Shown here one piece after another: positions 25,289-33,770 of a stretch of 49,035 nt of DNA; positions within the stretch are counted from its first letter, which is position 1, and every line of letters begins with the position of its first letter. Position numbers and translations under genes: made by a program. This stretch comes from Candidatus Obscuribacterales bacterium (GTDB lineage: Bacteria > Cyanobacteriota > Vampirovibrionia > Obscuribacterales > Obscuribacteraceae). The DNA lies in contig JAKFUT010000261.1 in assembly GCA_021732565.1 (NCBI GenBank), forward strand, positions 1-49,035, written 5' to 3'. The notes beneath the pieces are model-generated. The model ran no database searches and had not been told where the DNA came from. It saw only the letters and a program-made list of their open reading frames with translations.

Positions 25289-25821
25289 CAGGACTCCGTC
25301 TGCCCAGGTTCTTTGCGAAGCACGTGCATGGCCGCATGAACCTGTTTACGCCCTCCGATGGATATACCGGCTTCGAGAAGAACACACATACCCACACACA
25401 CACACAAGCCGAATTAGACAACATTTCCACGACATGTGTCAAGTGAATAACGCGAAATTGGTCTGTTTACGTAGCTGGAAAGCCCTAGTATTACGACATT
25501 GGGAAGCTCTTAAAGCGGGTTTGGTGGCACTGATTTGTGCGATTGCTGCCATCGTATGTGGTTACGAATGTGTACATCCATTGTATATATTTCTGTAGTC
25601 TTGGCGGAGAGCTCCGCGGTTTTGGGCGATTGGGTCTAGAGCCTCGACTCGATTTGTCATTGCGAGCTTTTTCCAGGTCTCGGTTGACCTCGACTCCTTC
25701 AAAGGTCACTGATCACCATGGCGTTTGTCATGTTGACGCCAGAATGCCTTGACTCTGCCTTTACGCGGCGATAAAGTCGAGTCATAAGTCTTGCCGATGC
25801 GCATGCTCAGAGGTTTCTTCC
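25289..25821. other. Divergent region between smc and the VIT-like membrane protein
   Basis: About 530 bases without a credible gene. It includes a short dinucleotide repeat at 25393-25406. Promoters for smc (minus) and for the plus-strand membrane protein should lie here, but no clear consensus pair stands out. Confidence 0.4.
25393..25406. repeat. Short (CA)7 microsatellite
   Basis: Seven CA units, preceded by an imperfect CA run from 25383, lie about 105 bases upstream of smc. Such a tract may slip in replication; no function is implied. Confidence 0.6.
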
Positions 25822-28653
25822 ATGTCTAATTTACTGCCTGTGCCTTGCGAGTCGGGGGCACGGATCGAGGATTTGCCGCTTCTTGCGGCGGACGGGCTAT
25901 CAATTAATCCCAACTCGTTTCTCGGGGATTGCGAAGAAAACTGGCTCAAACGTATGGCCGGCAGCGTGTGGGTGCTTTCCGCGCTAGTTGCCAGTGTCTG
26001 CACTCTGTTGGTTTGGATTTTTCAGGTTCAGGAATCCTGTTTCTCATGGCCTGTATTTTTCTTTGGCGCACTGGTTATAGCGGCACCGATCAAATTTAGC
26101 GAAATGTTTATTCAATTGTTTGGGCGCGAGGAACGAGAGAGAGAAGCCCCGGTCTGGAAAGGCATAACGTCCAAGTTGGTGTTCATCTTCGGACTCATGT
26201 TGCCCTCGATAATTTCCGTGGCTGTGTCGTTTTCCGCGATTTATAATCCGGCCGGCGCGTTAATGATGGCGTATCTTACGACCCCGCCAGTTAATCTATG
26301 TGCATGGAAAGAACTCAAGAGGGGAGTCGGGCGGAGACCATGGTTTCTACGATTCTTGATGGGATTCTCGCTGATCTCTCAAATCTTCCTGATCTTTAGC
26401 TGTGCGGTTAATGGACCTCTCGATCAGACAGCCGCCGCGCGATGGTTGCTATTTTCTCCACTGCTAATTGTTTTTGTCGTGTCGTCAATACTGGCGTATA
26501 AACTTTGGCGAAACTGCGACCCGTGTGTTTCACCAAGGGTGAGTCCGCTGATTGCATCTGGTCTTGTAGGTCTGGCCATTTTTGGACCGCATGTCCCTGC
26601 GTTATGGTTAACTACTCAGTTGGCGGCAGTGACCTCCCAAGTACCAGAACTACGGCGCTTTGCGCTGGCGTCTCTCGATAGTGCGGCAGCCATCGAGATT
26701 GTGGAACAGAAGCTTGACCCGTTCAATTACTCCATGCCAAGTCATGTGTACCCGTCAGATGTTTTCGACCCCTCTCGAGAACTCTGTCAGGAAGCTTACT
26801 ATCTCATAAGTGGAAGATCTCCCGACAGTGTATCCGAATCGATGAGCTGGATGGATCCCTATGCTGGAGCACCGGTAATAGGCAATCCTTCTTCCGGCTT
26901 GAAGATTAAACATTCATCTCTCGACGGGAAGTTAGACACACATAAGTTGACGGCGAACTTCGATTGGACACTTGAGTTTACCAACAGCAATTCAAGTTCA
27001 GTGGAAGCGCGTTTGGAAATGCATATTCCCGAGGGAGGAGTTGTTTCAGATCTACACCTTTTGCCTGCTGCTGATCGCAAAGATGCCGCCCCTCTGCGCA
27101 TTGAACCCGCCCTATTCGGTGCTAATCTAGCAATTCAACACACTTACTCTCGCGACGCGGAACTTCGGCGTGATCCTGCTTTGATAACCATGCTCGCACC
27201 AGACCGAGCCTTGTTACGATGTTCTCCGATTCTGACTGGAGCGGAATTCAAGGTTCGCGTGCACATTGTGGCGCCATTCTCTGCGGACCAAGACGAGAAA
27301 TCCGTGTATCTTAGACTGCCACGCATTGTTGGTGGCAACGTTGTGGCGGAAAACACACAAGTGCATGTGGAAAGCATAGGAGACGTTAAGCGCGGTTATG
27401 GGTTTGACAGGGCGCGCGCTGGAAAGGAAGAAGAATCGAGCAGGGGTGACCTGAAATTAGCTAAGCCCGGTGACACTGTTTATTCCAGCTCAACGGTGAA
27501 AACGTTGACCCTCAATGAAGGGAGCTCAAAGATCATCCGCGAACTCGTTCGGGAGGATGTTCCGAGATCCGTGGTGATGGCGGTGGACGGGTCGGTGAGT
27601 AATGCTGATGCAAAAGGTGCTTTGACGAACTTCTTCAAATCCACTCCCCGGAACATAGAGCATGTAGTCCTGGCCGATCCCTCAAGGGGGATATTGGAGG
27701 TCGCTCCCGCTTGTGCTCTTGCGACAATTCAGCAGGGACGCTTTTGTGGAGGAGATGACAACTGGGTTCTATTGGAACGTGCAATTTCCATAGCGCGACA
27801 GAATCGATCTGATGTGGTATGGGTACATGGACCGAAGTCGTGGAATCTGAAATCGCAGTTTCAAAATTGGTCACAGGGAAATTGGTCTGCGCAGTATGGT
27901 GTTTATTGCCCTTACGATCTGGCCAAGCTCTGTGGCGGGACGGTGCACCTATATGATTTTCAGACGGCACCGGGTGGCAACGAAATTCTTGAGCGAATTC
28001 ATGCCTCGGTGCTAGCTCCGCTTCCCATCGTGACTATTGATCGTAAGGGGGGCACACTGAGCGACCTTAATGAGTTGTTTAAGAGGTGGATCACCAACGA
28101 ACCAACAAAACACTTCGTTTTCAGGACACTCCAATCGAGTAAGAGTAAAGAGACTCGCGAGCACTCAGCGTCGGATATAGCGGTGCTTGCAAATCAGGAG
28201 GAACTCACCAGACTTGTGCGGGCTGGTGAAAGCGCAAAGGCTCAACAGTTTGCTGAAAGACATAAACTCGTGAGTATCTATACGGGGGCACTGGCCCGGC
28301 GAGTCAGCTTGTGCTCACCCGGGGAGGGAGGCGAGATGGCAAACGAACCTCACTCGAGTGTGGAATTGAATGACCCGATGGTGATCGCGGGAGTGAGCAC
28401 GGGAGGTACCGTTCGGGTAAACAACCTTGCCAATGTGGAAGCCATTCTCAACATATTTGCTAACGCAGTCGAAGTGATCTTTACAGCCTGGGGATTTGTA
28501 ATGATAGTGTGGAGCGTCCGAAATTTTAAATCCAGTAGTCGAAGTCGTGTTCGGTTTGTTCTGGGATTATTATTCTTGGGGGGAGGCTGGGGCCTCATCG
28601 CCGTAATCAATTGGTTGATCGCTTCTTGCTCCAACGGCGGTGGATTCAGCTAA
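25822..28653 (+). CDS. Multi-spanning membrane protein with VIT/VWA-like ectodomain and novel C-terminal module
   Basis: The 943-residue product has about six hydrophobic segments between residues 46 and 265. A beta-rich region at about 345-510 resembles a VIT domain (FDWTLEFTNSNSSSVEARLE, MHIPEGGVV). A VWA-like region at about 575-750 follows (VVMAVDGSVSNADAKGAL in place of the DxSxS metal site, HVVLADPS). The last 91 residues carry IAGVSTGGTVRVNNLANVEA, NIFANAVE and two more hydrophobic helices, matching the small protein at 1539-2054. The overall plan (polytopic N-terminus, VIT, C-terminal hydrophobic tail) recalls MSEP-CTERM and XrtN-associated VIT proteins of exosortase systems, but no exosortase or canonical sorting tail is present, so that link is inference. 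The ATG has AGAGG about nine bases upstream. Confidence 0.85.
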   Translation: MSNLLPVPCESGARIEDLPLLAADGLSINPNSFLGDCEENWLKRMAGSVWVLSALVASVCTLLVWIFQVQESCFSWPVFFFGALVIAAPIKFSEMFIQLFGREEREREAPVWKGITSKLVFIFGLMLPSIISVAVSFSAIYNPAGALMMAYLTTPPVNLCAWKELKRGVGRRPWFLRFLMGFSLISQIFLIFSCAVNGPLDQTAAARWLLFSPLLIVFVVSSILAYKLWRNCDPCVSPRVSPLIASGLVGLAIFGPHVPALWLTTQLAAVTSQVPELRRFALASLDSAAAIEIVEQKLDPFNYSMPSHVYPSDVFDPSRELCQEAYYLISGRSPDSVSESMSWMDPYAGAPVIGNPSSGLKIKHSSLDGKLDTHKLTANFDWTLEFTNSNSSSVEARLEMHIPEGGVVSDLHLLPAADRKDAAPLRIEPALFGANLAIQHTYSRDAELRRDPALITMLAPDRALLRCSPILTGAEFKVRVHIVAPFSADQDEKSVYLRLPRIVGGNVVAENTQVHVESIGDVKRGYGFDRARAGKEEESSRGDLKLAKPGDTVYSSSTVKTLTLNEGSSKIIRELVREDVPRSVVMAVDGSVSNADAKGALTNFFKSTPRNIEHVVLADPSRGILEVAPACALATIQQGRFCGGDDNWVLLERAISIARQNRSDVVWVHGPKSWNLKSQFQNWSQGNWSAQYGVYCPYDLAKLCGGTVHLYDFQTAPGGNEILERIHASVLAPLPIVTIDRKGGTLSDLNELFKRWITNEPTKHFVFRTLQSSKSKETREHSASDIAVLANQEELTRLVRAGESAKAQQFAERHKLVSIYTGALARRVSLCSPGEGGEMANEPHSSVELNDPMVIAGVSTGGTVRVNNLANVEAILNIFANAVEVIFTAWGFVMIVWSVRNFKSSSRSRVRFVLGLLFLGGGWGLIAVINWLIASCSNGGGFS

Positions 28654-28693
28654 AAATCGACTTAGCCGGGCTAGCAAGGGAAACGCAGACCAT

Positions 28694-28897
28694 ATGGGGC
28701 TTGTTCAGCGCGCCCTTGACCATACAAGGCTGATCAAATTAAGGCACGACGATTGGAGAACAAACGTGGCTGCCTGTGCATGGCAAGGTGGTAAGAGACT
28801 GACTGAGCCACCAACTGTTATCATCTGGTTGACACTCTATGAGACACGACAGAGTGAAGAATATATCCGCGCGATTGAAAAGGGTTCTGTAGAATAA
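28694..28897 (+). CDS. Small hypothetical ORF
   Basis: A 67-codon frame (MGLVQRALDHTRLIKLRHDD at its start, VIIWLTLYETRQSEEYI near its end) lies between the VIT-like protein and the frameshifted TPR gene. An in-frame GTG at 28640 would overlap the previous stop. Neither start has a strong ribosome site (GGGAAA is about 12 bases before the ATG). It has no recognisable domain. Its sequence looks more protein-like than a random shadow frame, and it lies in line with same-strand genes, but it could be spurious. Confidence 0.35.
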   Translation: MGLVQRALDHTRLIKLRHDDWRTNVAACAWQGGKRLTEPPTVIIWLTLYETRQSEEYIRAIEKGSVE

Positions 28898-28926
28898 CGA
28901 CATTAGCTTGCAGAGAGGAGCGAGCC

Positions 28927-29545
28927 ATGCAATTCGAATTTTCGGAGGCCACACTTCGAATAGATGCAGATGTGAAGAAGGCAGGCGATTTTGATCGGGC
29001 AGGCAGTTTGCTCGAAGATGCGCTTTCGAAAGTTGGCGATGACGCAAATGACGTCGGTACTCGATCAACGCTGCTTTCACTGCTGGCTGATATTCAGCAC
29101 TTGCAAGGCAATGATGACATTGCGGCTGATACACACCAACAGGCAATTTCCGTGGCGGAGGAACTTGGGCGAGCTACACGACGGGCGAGAACAATTACCG
29201 GTAGGAGAGGCTTGCTTTCAATACGCACAGTTCCTCATGCAAGTGGAACGGTATGGGGAAGCAGAGAAACACATCCTGAGGGCACTTGAAATGGACCGGA
29301 AATTCCACGAAGCCTTTGCCCGAAACTTTCAACTTGCCACTCCGAGTGCTTCTGAGACAGAGGCGAAAATTAAGGAGTCGTTGGTGCAGCTTCTACGGCA
29401 GACCAACAGAGCTATTCAGGCCGATGAAATGGATGTAGAGGTTGCTGACATCAGGCGAAAAATTGTTGCGCGTGAGAAACGGATTGCAAATGATCGCCGC
29501 AATTTCCTTGAAATGATCACCGAGGAAAAGCGGGAGGAAACCTGA
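28927..29545 (+). pseudogene. TPR-repeat protein interrupted by a frameshift
   Basis: An ATG at 28927 with a strong AGAGGAG site opens a TPR-like frame (AGDFDRAGSLLEDAL, STLLSLLADIQHLQGNDDI, THQQAISVAEELG). At about 29167-29169 (a GGG run) the coherent protein moves into the +1 frame: there it continues GELHDGREQLPVGEACFQYA, VERYGEAEKHILRALEMDR and a charged coiled-coil tail to the stop at 29545. Removing one base at the G run would give a single product of about 205 residues with continuous TPR periodicity. The frame as given instead ends at 29289. Either the gene is inactivated, or the assembly has a one-base error here. Confidence 0.7.
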
Positions 29546-29620
29546 TAGGGTTCCGCGGAGTCGCGCATTCCAACCGTCTGAACAGTAACTGACGTAGGCA
29601 TCATTTAGGAACCTCCGCTG

Positions 29621-30859
29621 ATGAATGAAAAAACGAAGAAGAGATTGCTCCCCACCAGAGTTTGGCTGATTGCTTTCGCGTTGATTGTTGCCTTCAAAGT
29701 GGTCTGGGTATCAATTTATTATGTGAGCGGTGAGCAGTTACTGGACGGAAGGGCGACGGATGATCTACTCCACCGCCAAGCATTTTTACGGGAATCAATC
29801 ACTATTCGCAATGATGAACAACCAGAAAAACAAACCTGGTTGCCCCCGAGGTTTCAAGGTGAGTGGGCTGTTACCAGCTGTTCGATGTACTCGATGGCAT
29901 TGTGCAACCTGGGATTTCTCTATCCGGAAAAGCGCAGCAGTTTCTTAGAGGAAGTCAGAACTCTAATTGAAAGAGTCAGACAGAAATCTTACAGCCAATT
30001 TGATATAGATGCATGGAATGAAGATCCGCTGTCTACTCTCGAATCCGATCGCGGGCATGTGTGGTATCTGGCGCACCTGAACCTGATGCTCACGAGCTAT
30101 AAGCTACTGGGCGGTGATACCAAATACGATGCCCTTACACATGCTATCAGCGCAGCTCTAGCTCGCCGTATAAGTCGAGATTCAGCCATGATTGCAGAAA
30201 CGTACCCGAATGAGCGGTACCTTCCGGACAACTCGGTTTTACTGTCATCGTTGAAGTGCCACGATATCGCTTTTGGTACACACTACGACCAGGTCATACA
30301 AAAATGGAGAAAGACTGCTGCACCCGAACTGCTTGACGAGAATACGGGAACGCTTGTCTTTGCAATTACAGAAGGAGCTGCTCGTAAGTCGCGTAGTCGC
30401 AGTTCCGGTGCAGCCTTCAGCCTGGTTTATCTTTATCACGCCGATCCGGAGTTTTTTGACGAGCAGTATAAGCAGTTAAGGAGTGTGTTTCGCGCTTGGT
30501 TGTTACCACCCGCTGGTTTCTTTCCCGGTGCCGGTGCGTTAAAAGAGAACAGGGACGGATCGTGGAAAGGTGATATTGATTCTGGACCTGTCCTATTTGG
30601 CATTAGTACCTCCGGTACCGGTTTCGGCGTCGGTTGTGCTAGAGCTGCCGGGGACACCGAGTTCCTGTCACAGCTACTGGCTACCGCCGAAATTGCCGGT
30701 AGTTCGGTTGACTACAACGGCCAGCGGCACTATCTGTTGGCGCCGCTGGTAGGCGAAGCCATTATGCTAGCGATGAAGACTGAAACGCAATGGGATGCCA
30801 GATATGTCGTTGCTTCAAGCAGCCCACCTGCTATTCCTGATGAATCCATCAAACATTGA
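29621..30859 (+). CDS. Membrane-anchored alpha/alpha-barrel-like protein of unknown function
   Basis: The 412-residue protein has one N-terminal hydrophobic helix (about 14-36) after a basic start, so it is probably a periplasm-facing anchored protein. The rest is helical, with a pattern typical of alpha/alpha toroids: EWAVTSCSMYSMALCNLGFL, HVWYLAHLNLMLTSYKLLGG, YLPDNSVLLSSLKCHD and DSGPVLFGISTSGTGFGVGC. This order (aromatic-helix pairs, a PDN motif, then a GP-x-G-x-x-x-S/T segment) recalls linalool dehydratase/isomerase-like domains, but only by eye. No catalytic role is claimed. AGGA precedes the ATG by about ten bases. It is the first intact gene after the frameshifted TPR gene. Confidence 0.82.
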   Translation: MNEKTKKRLLPTRVWLIAFALIVAFKVVWVSIYYVSGEQLLDGRATDDLLHRQAFLRESITIRNDEQPEKQTWLPPRFQGEWAVTSCSMYSMALCNLGFLYPEKRSSFLEEVRTLIERVRQKSYSQFDIDAWNEDPLSTLESDRGHVWYLAHLNLMLTSYKLLGGDTKYDALTHAISAALARRISRDSAMIAETYPNERYLPDNSVLLSSLKCHDIAFGTHYDQVIQKWRKTAAPELLDENTGTLVFAITEGAARKSRSRSSGAAFSLVYLYHADPEFFDEQYKQLRSVFRAWLLPPAGFFPGAGALKENRDGSWKGDIDSGPVLFGISTSGTGFGVGCARAAGDTEFLSQLLATAEIAGSSVDYNGQRHYLLAPLVGEAIMLAMKTETQWDARYVVASSSPPAIPDESIKH

Positions 30860-31052
30860 TGGCAGCACAAGAACCTTTACCTAATAGGTCGCCGAATGAG
30901 TCATCGAAGTTCGAATGGAATGGGTCACGTCGTGCAAACTGGGCGCAAAATAGTGCATTCCAATACATTTTTATGGTGATTTGATGAAGACATAACCTCA
31001 ATGCACTTTTCGCGCTATTCTTTCATTTGGTATCAAGTGTCATAGGGGCGTT

Positions 31053-32348
31053 ATGCCGTACATCATTGAAAAGCTGAAGCTATGTTTCCACGTCCATATC
31101 CGATCGACGCGGCAATGTGTTCTTGCAATATTGATCATGGCTCTGGTTTTGGTCGTTATTGTTCCATGTTTTGCCAGCGAGACGCTTCCACCCGCGAGTG
31201 CCGCCGACGTTCAGTTGAAGCAATTAAACGTCTCGGCTGATGCTGTACTTTACTCGCAACTACACTATACGCGACCCATAGCTGATGCAGTTTTTTCAAT
31301 TCTTGTGTACGGTTTGATTTTGCAAACGGGACTTGCCGCTAAGTTGCAAGATATGGTTCGAAAAAAGTTCAAGAATCGCTTGGTGCAGATTGCACTCTAT
31401 TATTTCTTGATTTCCGCAATAGCATTTATCGGGTGCATGCCTTATCTGTTCTTCTATTCACATTGGTTGCCGGTGCATTTTGATCTCAGTAAGATGTCCG
31501 ATTTAGAATGGTTCATAGAGCGATCTAAACGCTTTCTTGTAAACACTGCCCTTGGTGGCATTTACTGGAGTTTGTTTTTTTTACTAGTTCAAAAATTCAG
31601 GCAAGCCTGGCATCTGATATTGTTTGCCGTTCTTGCTCCGCTGTCTGCATTCTTTGTCTTTGTTTGGCCAATTACCATCGATCCTTTGTTCAATGATTTC
31701 ACTGAACTTTCAGCCGGGTCTCTGCGAACGTACATTAAAGAACTGGCAACAAAAGCCGGCATTCCTGATGCAGATATTCTAGTTGCGGATAAAAGCCGCC
31801 AGACCAAGGAACTGAATGCTTACGTTACAGGAATCGGGCCATCGGCCCGTATAGTGCTCTGGGATACGATACTTGCAGAGATGCCCGAAAATGAGTTGCT
31901 TACCGTCGTTGCTCATGAGACCGGCCACTATGTACTGTTGCATGTTTACAAAGGGTATGCCATCTCGATGGTTGCCTTGTTTCTTGGACTACTCGCCGCC
32001 GGCCTGTGGGCTCCCGGGTTAGTCAAACGGCTCCCTCGCCGATGGGGGCTGAGTGAACTGACCGATCTGACACTAATTCCGGTGGTGGTCCTAATGACTG
32101 CACCAACGGCCCTACTTCTATCGCCCCTCGAGTCGTCGGTCTCACGAATGTTCGAACACGAGGCTGATGTATTTGCCCTTAAACTAACCCGACAACCCGT
32201 CTCGCTAGCCAATGCATTCATTACCTTGGCGCAGAAGGATCTAATCGATCCCCACCCGCCAGAATGGGTTGAGTTCTGGTTTTTCTCCCATCCAAGCCTG
32301 GGCAAGCGCATCGATTTTGCATTGACCGGCTTGCAGAAACCGAAGTGA
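31053..32348 (+). CDS. M48-family zinc metalloprotease (Ste24/CAAX protease-like)
   Basis: The zinc motif HETGH (HExxH, residues 288-292) and the downstream ligand in FEHEAD (Glu370) identify an M48 membrane protease. Several hydrophobic segments (about 22-40, 80-95, 112-135, 165-205, 302-322, 340-357) and the preceding ITIDPLFNDFTELSAGSL and AYVTGIGPSARIVLWDT regions match Ste24p/CAAX prenyl protease 1 rather than HtpX. Eukaryotic relatives cut prenylated proteins; bacterial substrates are usually misfolded or membrane proteins. At 431 residues it is of normal size. The N-terminal 22-42 segment could be a signal peptide or the first helix. Its stop overlaps a downstream GTG by four bases (GTGA), and AGGGG precedes its ATG. 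Confidence 0.92.
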   Translation: MPYIIEKLKLCFHVHIRSTRQCVLAILIMALVLVVIVPCFASETLPPASAADVQLKQLNVSADAVLYSQLHYTRPIADAVFSILVYGLILQTGLAAKLQDMVRKKFKNRLVQIALYYFLISAIAFIGCMPYLFFYSHWLPVHFDLSKMSDLEWFIERSKRFLVNTALGGIYWSLFFLLVQKFRQAWHLILFAVLAPLSAFFVFVWPITIDPLFNDFTELSAGSLRTYIKELATKAGIPDADILVADKSRQTKELNAYVTGIGPSARIVLWDTILAEMPENELLTVVAHETGHYVLLHVYKGYAISMVALFLGLLAAGLWAPGLVKRLPRRWGLSELTDLTLIPVVVLMTAPTALLLSPLESSVSRMFEHEADVFALKLTRQPVSLANAFITLAQKDLIDPHPPEWVEFWFFSHPSLGKRIDFALTGLQKPK

Positions 32349-32509
32349 CCTATGCGAAGACAGTGGCTGCTGGCTTATGCAGTGCTACCTCTCTTCACAA
32401 TGAACCTAATCCAAACGTAATAACCGTATTCCTGGATTCTATTGAGAAAAGTAAACTGCAAGGTGGTGGGCAGAGCACCACAGATTCTCACAAAATTAGG
32501 AGCACCCGT

Positions 32510-33250
32510 ATGGAACCGCTTGAAGCAGACTTACCAAAACCCAAGGAGTCCGCCCCTCCAGACATCTCCTTCTTGTCCGTTATGCAAGAGGTTATGCGGA
32601 CGACTGCCGGTGACATAAAGAATTCGACAGCGGTGATGGATTCATGGAAAGAGCACAGCGCAGGCCTGACGAAACACCATGTAGACAAAATCGAACTGGA
32701 GCACGCTAACAAGCAAGCGGATCCTCGCCTGGTTTTCAGCCTTGCCTCCAATTTCGAAAACCTGGCAGGTCTATCTCGTTATCCGGAATTTTCCAGCTTT
32801 ATGAGCACACATCGCAATAATGTTCAGCCCGAACACGTCATTTCAGAAAAAGATATTCAGCGGCTTCAAATTATGGCCGATCCTGAAAAACGGACAAACT
32901 TTTATAACAAGGAATTCGCCCAGCTTAGAGAGGATCTCATATCGGTGAGGGCCATGGAAGGGTTAGGCATTGGCTTCGTATCAGCTCTTGCGGTAAATAG
33001 TGGATTGCAATACGCAAGCAAGTTCTTGCCAGGACGCGCGGGCCTTGCATGCAGAGTTATCGGGGGCCTGTCCTGCGCGGGTTTAACCATGGGCGGCTCT
33101 TATCTTGGCTGGCGGTGGGGAGAATCTGAGGCGAAGGATTATTGGCGTGATCAAAACGACCGCAGTGAATACATACTCAAATCGCTGCAGGGCGATAAAT
33201 CCAGGCTGATTTTGGAACAGCTGCGTGCTGAGAAGTTGAAGAAACCGTAG
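32510..33250 (+). CDS. Hypothetical membrane protein with glycine-rich helices
   Basis: The frame is open from a GTG at 32345 that overlaps the protease stop, but a much better start is the ATG at 32510 with TAGGAG about eight bases upstream, giving 246 residues. The first 150 residues are polar and helical; residues about 150-200 contain two Gly/Ala/Leu-rich segments (LGIGFVSALAVNSGL, VIGGLSCAGLTMGGSYLGWR) that could be a helical hairpin in the membrane; a charged tail ending EQLRAEKLKKP follows. No known family is recognised. Position after the M48 protease suggests co-transcription, but a shared role is only a guess. Confidence 0.7.
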   Translation: MEPLEADLPKPKESAPPDISFLSVMQEVMRTTAGDIKNSTAVMDSWKEHSAGLTKHHVDKIELEHANKQADPRLVFSLASNFENLAGLSRYPEFSSFMSTHRNNVQPEHVISEKDIQRLQIMADPEKRTNFYNKEFAQLREDLISVRAMEGLGIGFVSALAVNSGLQYASKFLPGRAGLACRVIGGLSCAGLTMGGSYLGWRWGESEAKDYWRDQNDRSEYILKSLQGDKSRLILEQLRAEKLKKP

Positions 33251-33407
33251 CACTGGTAGCACCTGCCTAGTTTCTCGAAGATTTAACGCTGGTGGCTGAG
33301 TCAAGGGCGACTTCACCAGCTGACAAATCTACCAATATGTGGATGAATGATCAATTGGTAGGCTATATGAACATATGCCAGCGGTTCCCGTAACGGGGGC
33401 GTGACAG

Positions 33408-33452
33408 AAAAAGACGACAAGCCATTGGGTGTTCACACCAATGGCTTGTCGT
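33408..33452 (-). terminator. Strong intrinsic terminator after the 37-codon ORF
   Basis: Arms of 15 perfect pairs (33414-33428 and 33438-33452; ACGACAAGCCATTGG and its complement) with a short loop are followed on the minus strand by T5 (33412-33408). This is the best terminator in the window. It serves a minus-strand transcript starting right of 33453, where the only frame is a tiny hydrophobic ORF. Confidence 0.85.
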
Positions 33453-33475
33453 TGTAGAAGTTTCAAGATCCCGGT

Positions 33476-33589
33476 CTAGCCCAGAATACCCGTTACTGCG
33501 CCTGGAGAGAAAGCAGCGAGTGCACAAGCCACCATGGCTTGCAAAACGCAAAACCAGCACAACCTGTACACGTTCAGTTTAATCTTCAT
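33476..33589 (-). CDS. Tiny hydrophobic peptide ORF (37 codons)
   Basis: From an ATG at 33589 the frame reads MKIKLNVYR, then a hydrophobic stretch LCWFCVLQAMVACALAAF, then SPGAVTGILG and a TAG stop. The plan (basic start, hydrophobic core, short tail) fits a small membrane peptide or a signal-peptide-like product. The stop lies 24 bases before a strong intrinsic terminator of the same strand, which argues that a short transcript really is made here. The ribosome site is weak (GTGGA close to the ATG). It is divergent from the kinase at 33771. It might instead be the leader of a small RNA. Confidence 0.5.
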   Translation of the reverse strand: MKIKLNVYRLCWFCVLQAMVACALAAFSPGAVTGILG

Positions 33590-33770
33590 ATTCCACTACC
33601 GCTGAAGTTGACCTAACTCAATTCTACAGTTCAATTCGCTCAGTCGCCAGTGGTTAATCGTGGCACTCATTGAGCAAGCCGGCGTGAAACAGCCCCCCGG
33701 CAGCGTATCCAGCCAGCCGGTGTTTTTGCTTTGGCGGCCGGTGGCATAAACAGTTGAAGAGGCGTCGCTC

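Noticed and set aside
33363-33560. 65-codon minus-strand ORF across the terminator
   Set aside because: It reads through the strong terminator hairpin and has Arg/Ser/Cys-rich shadow composition; the smaller hydrophobic ORF fits better.
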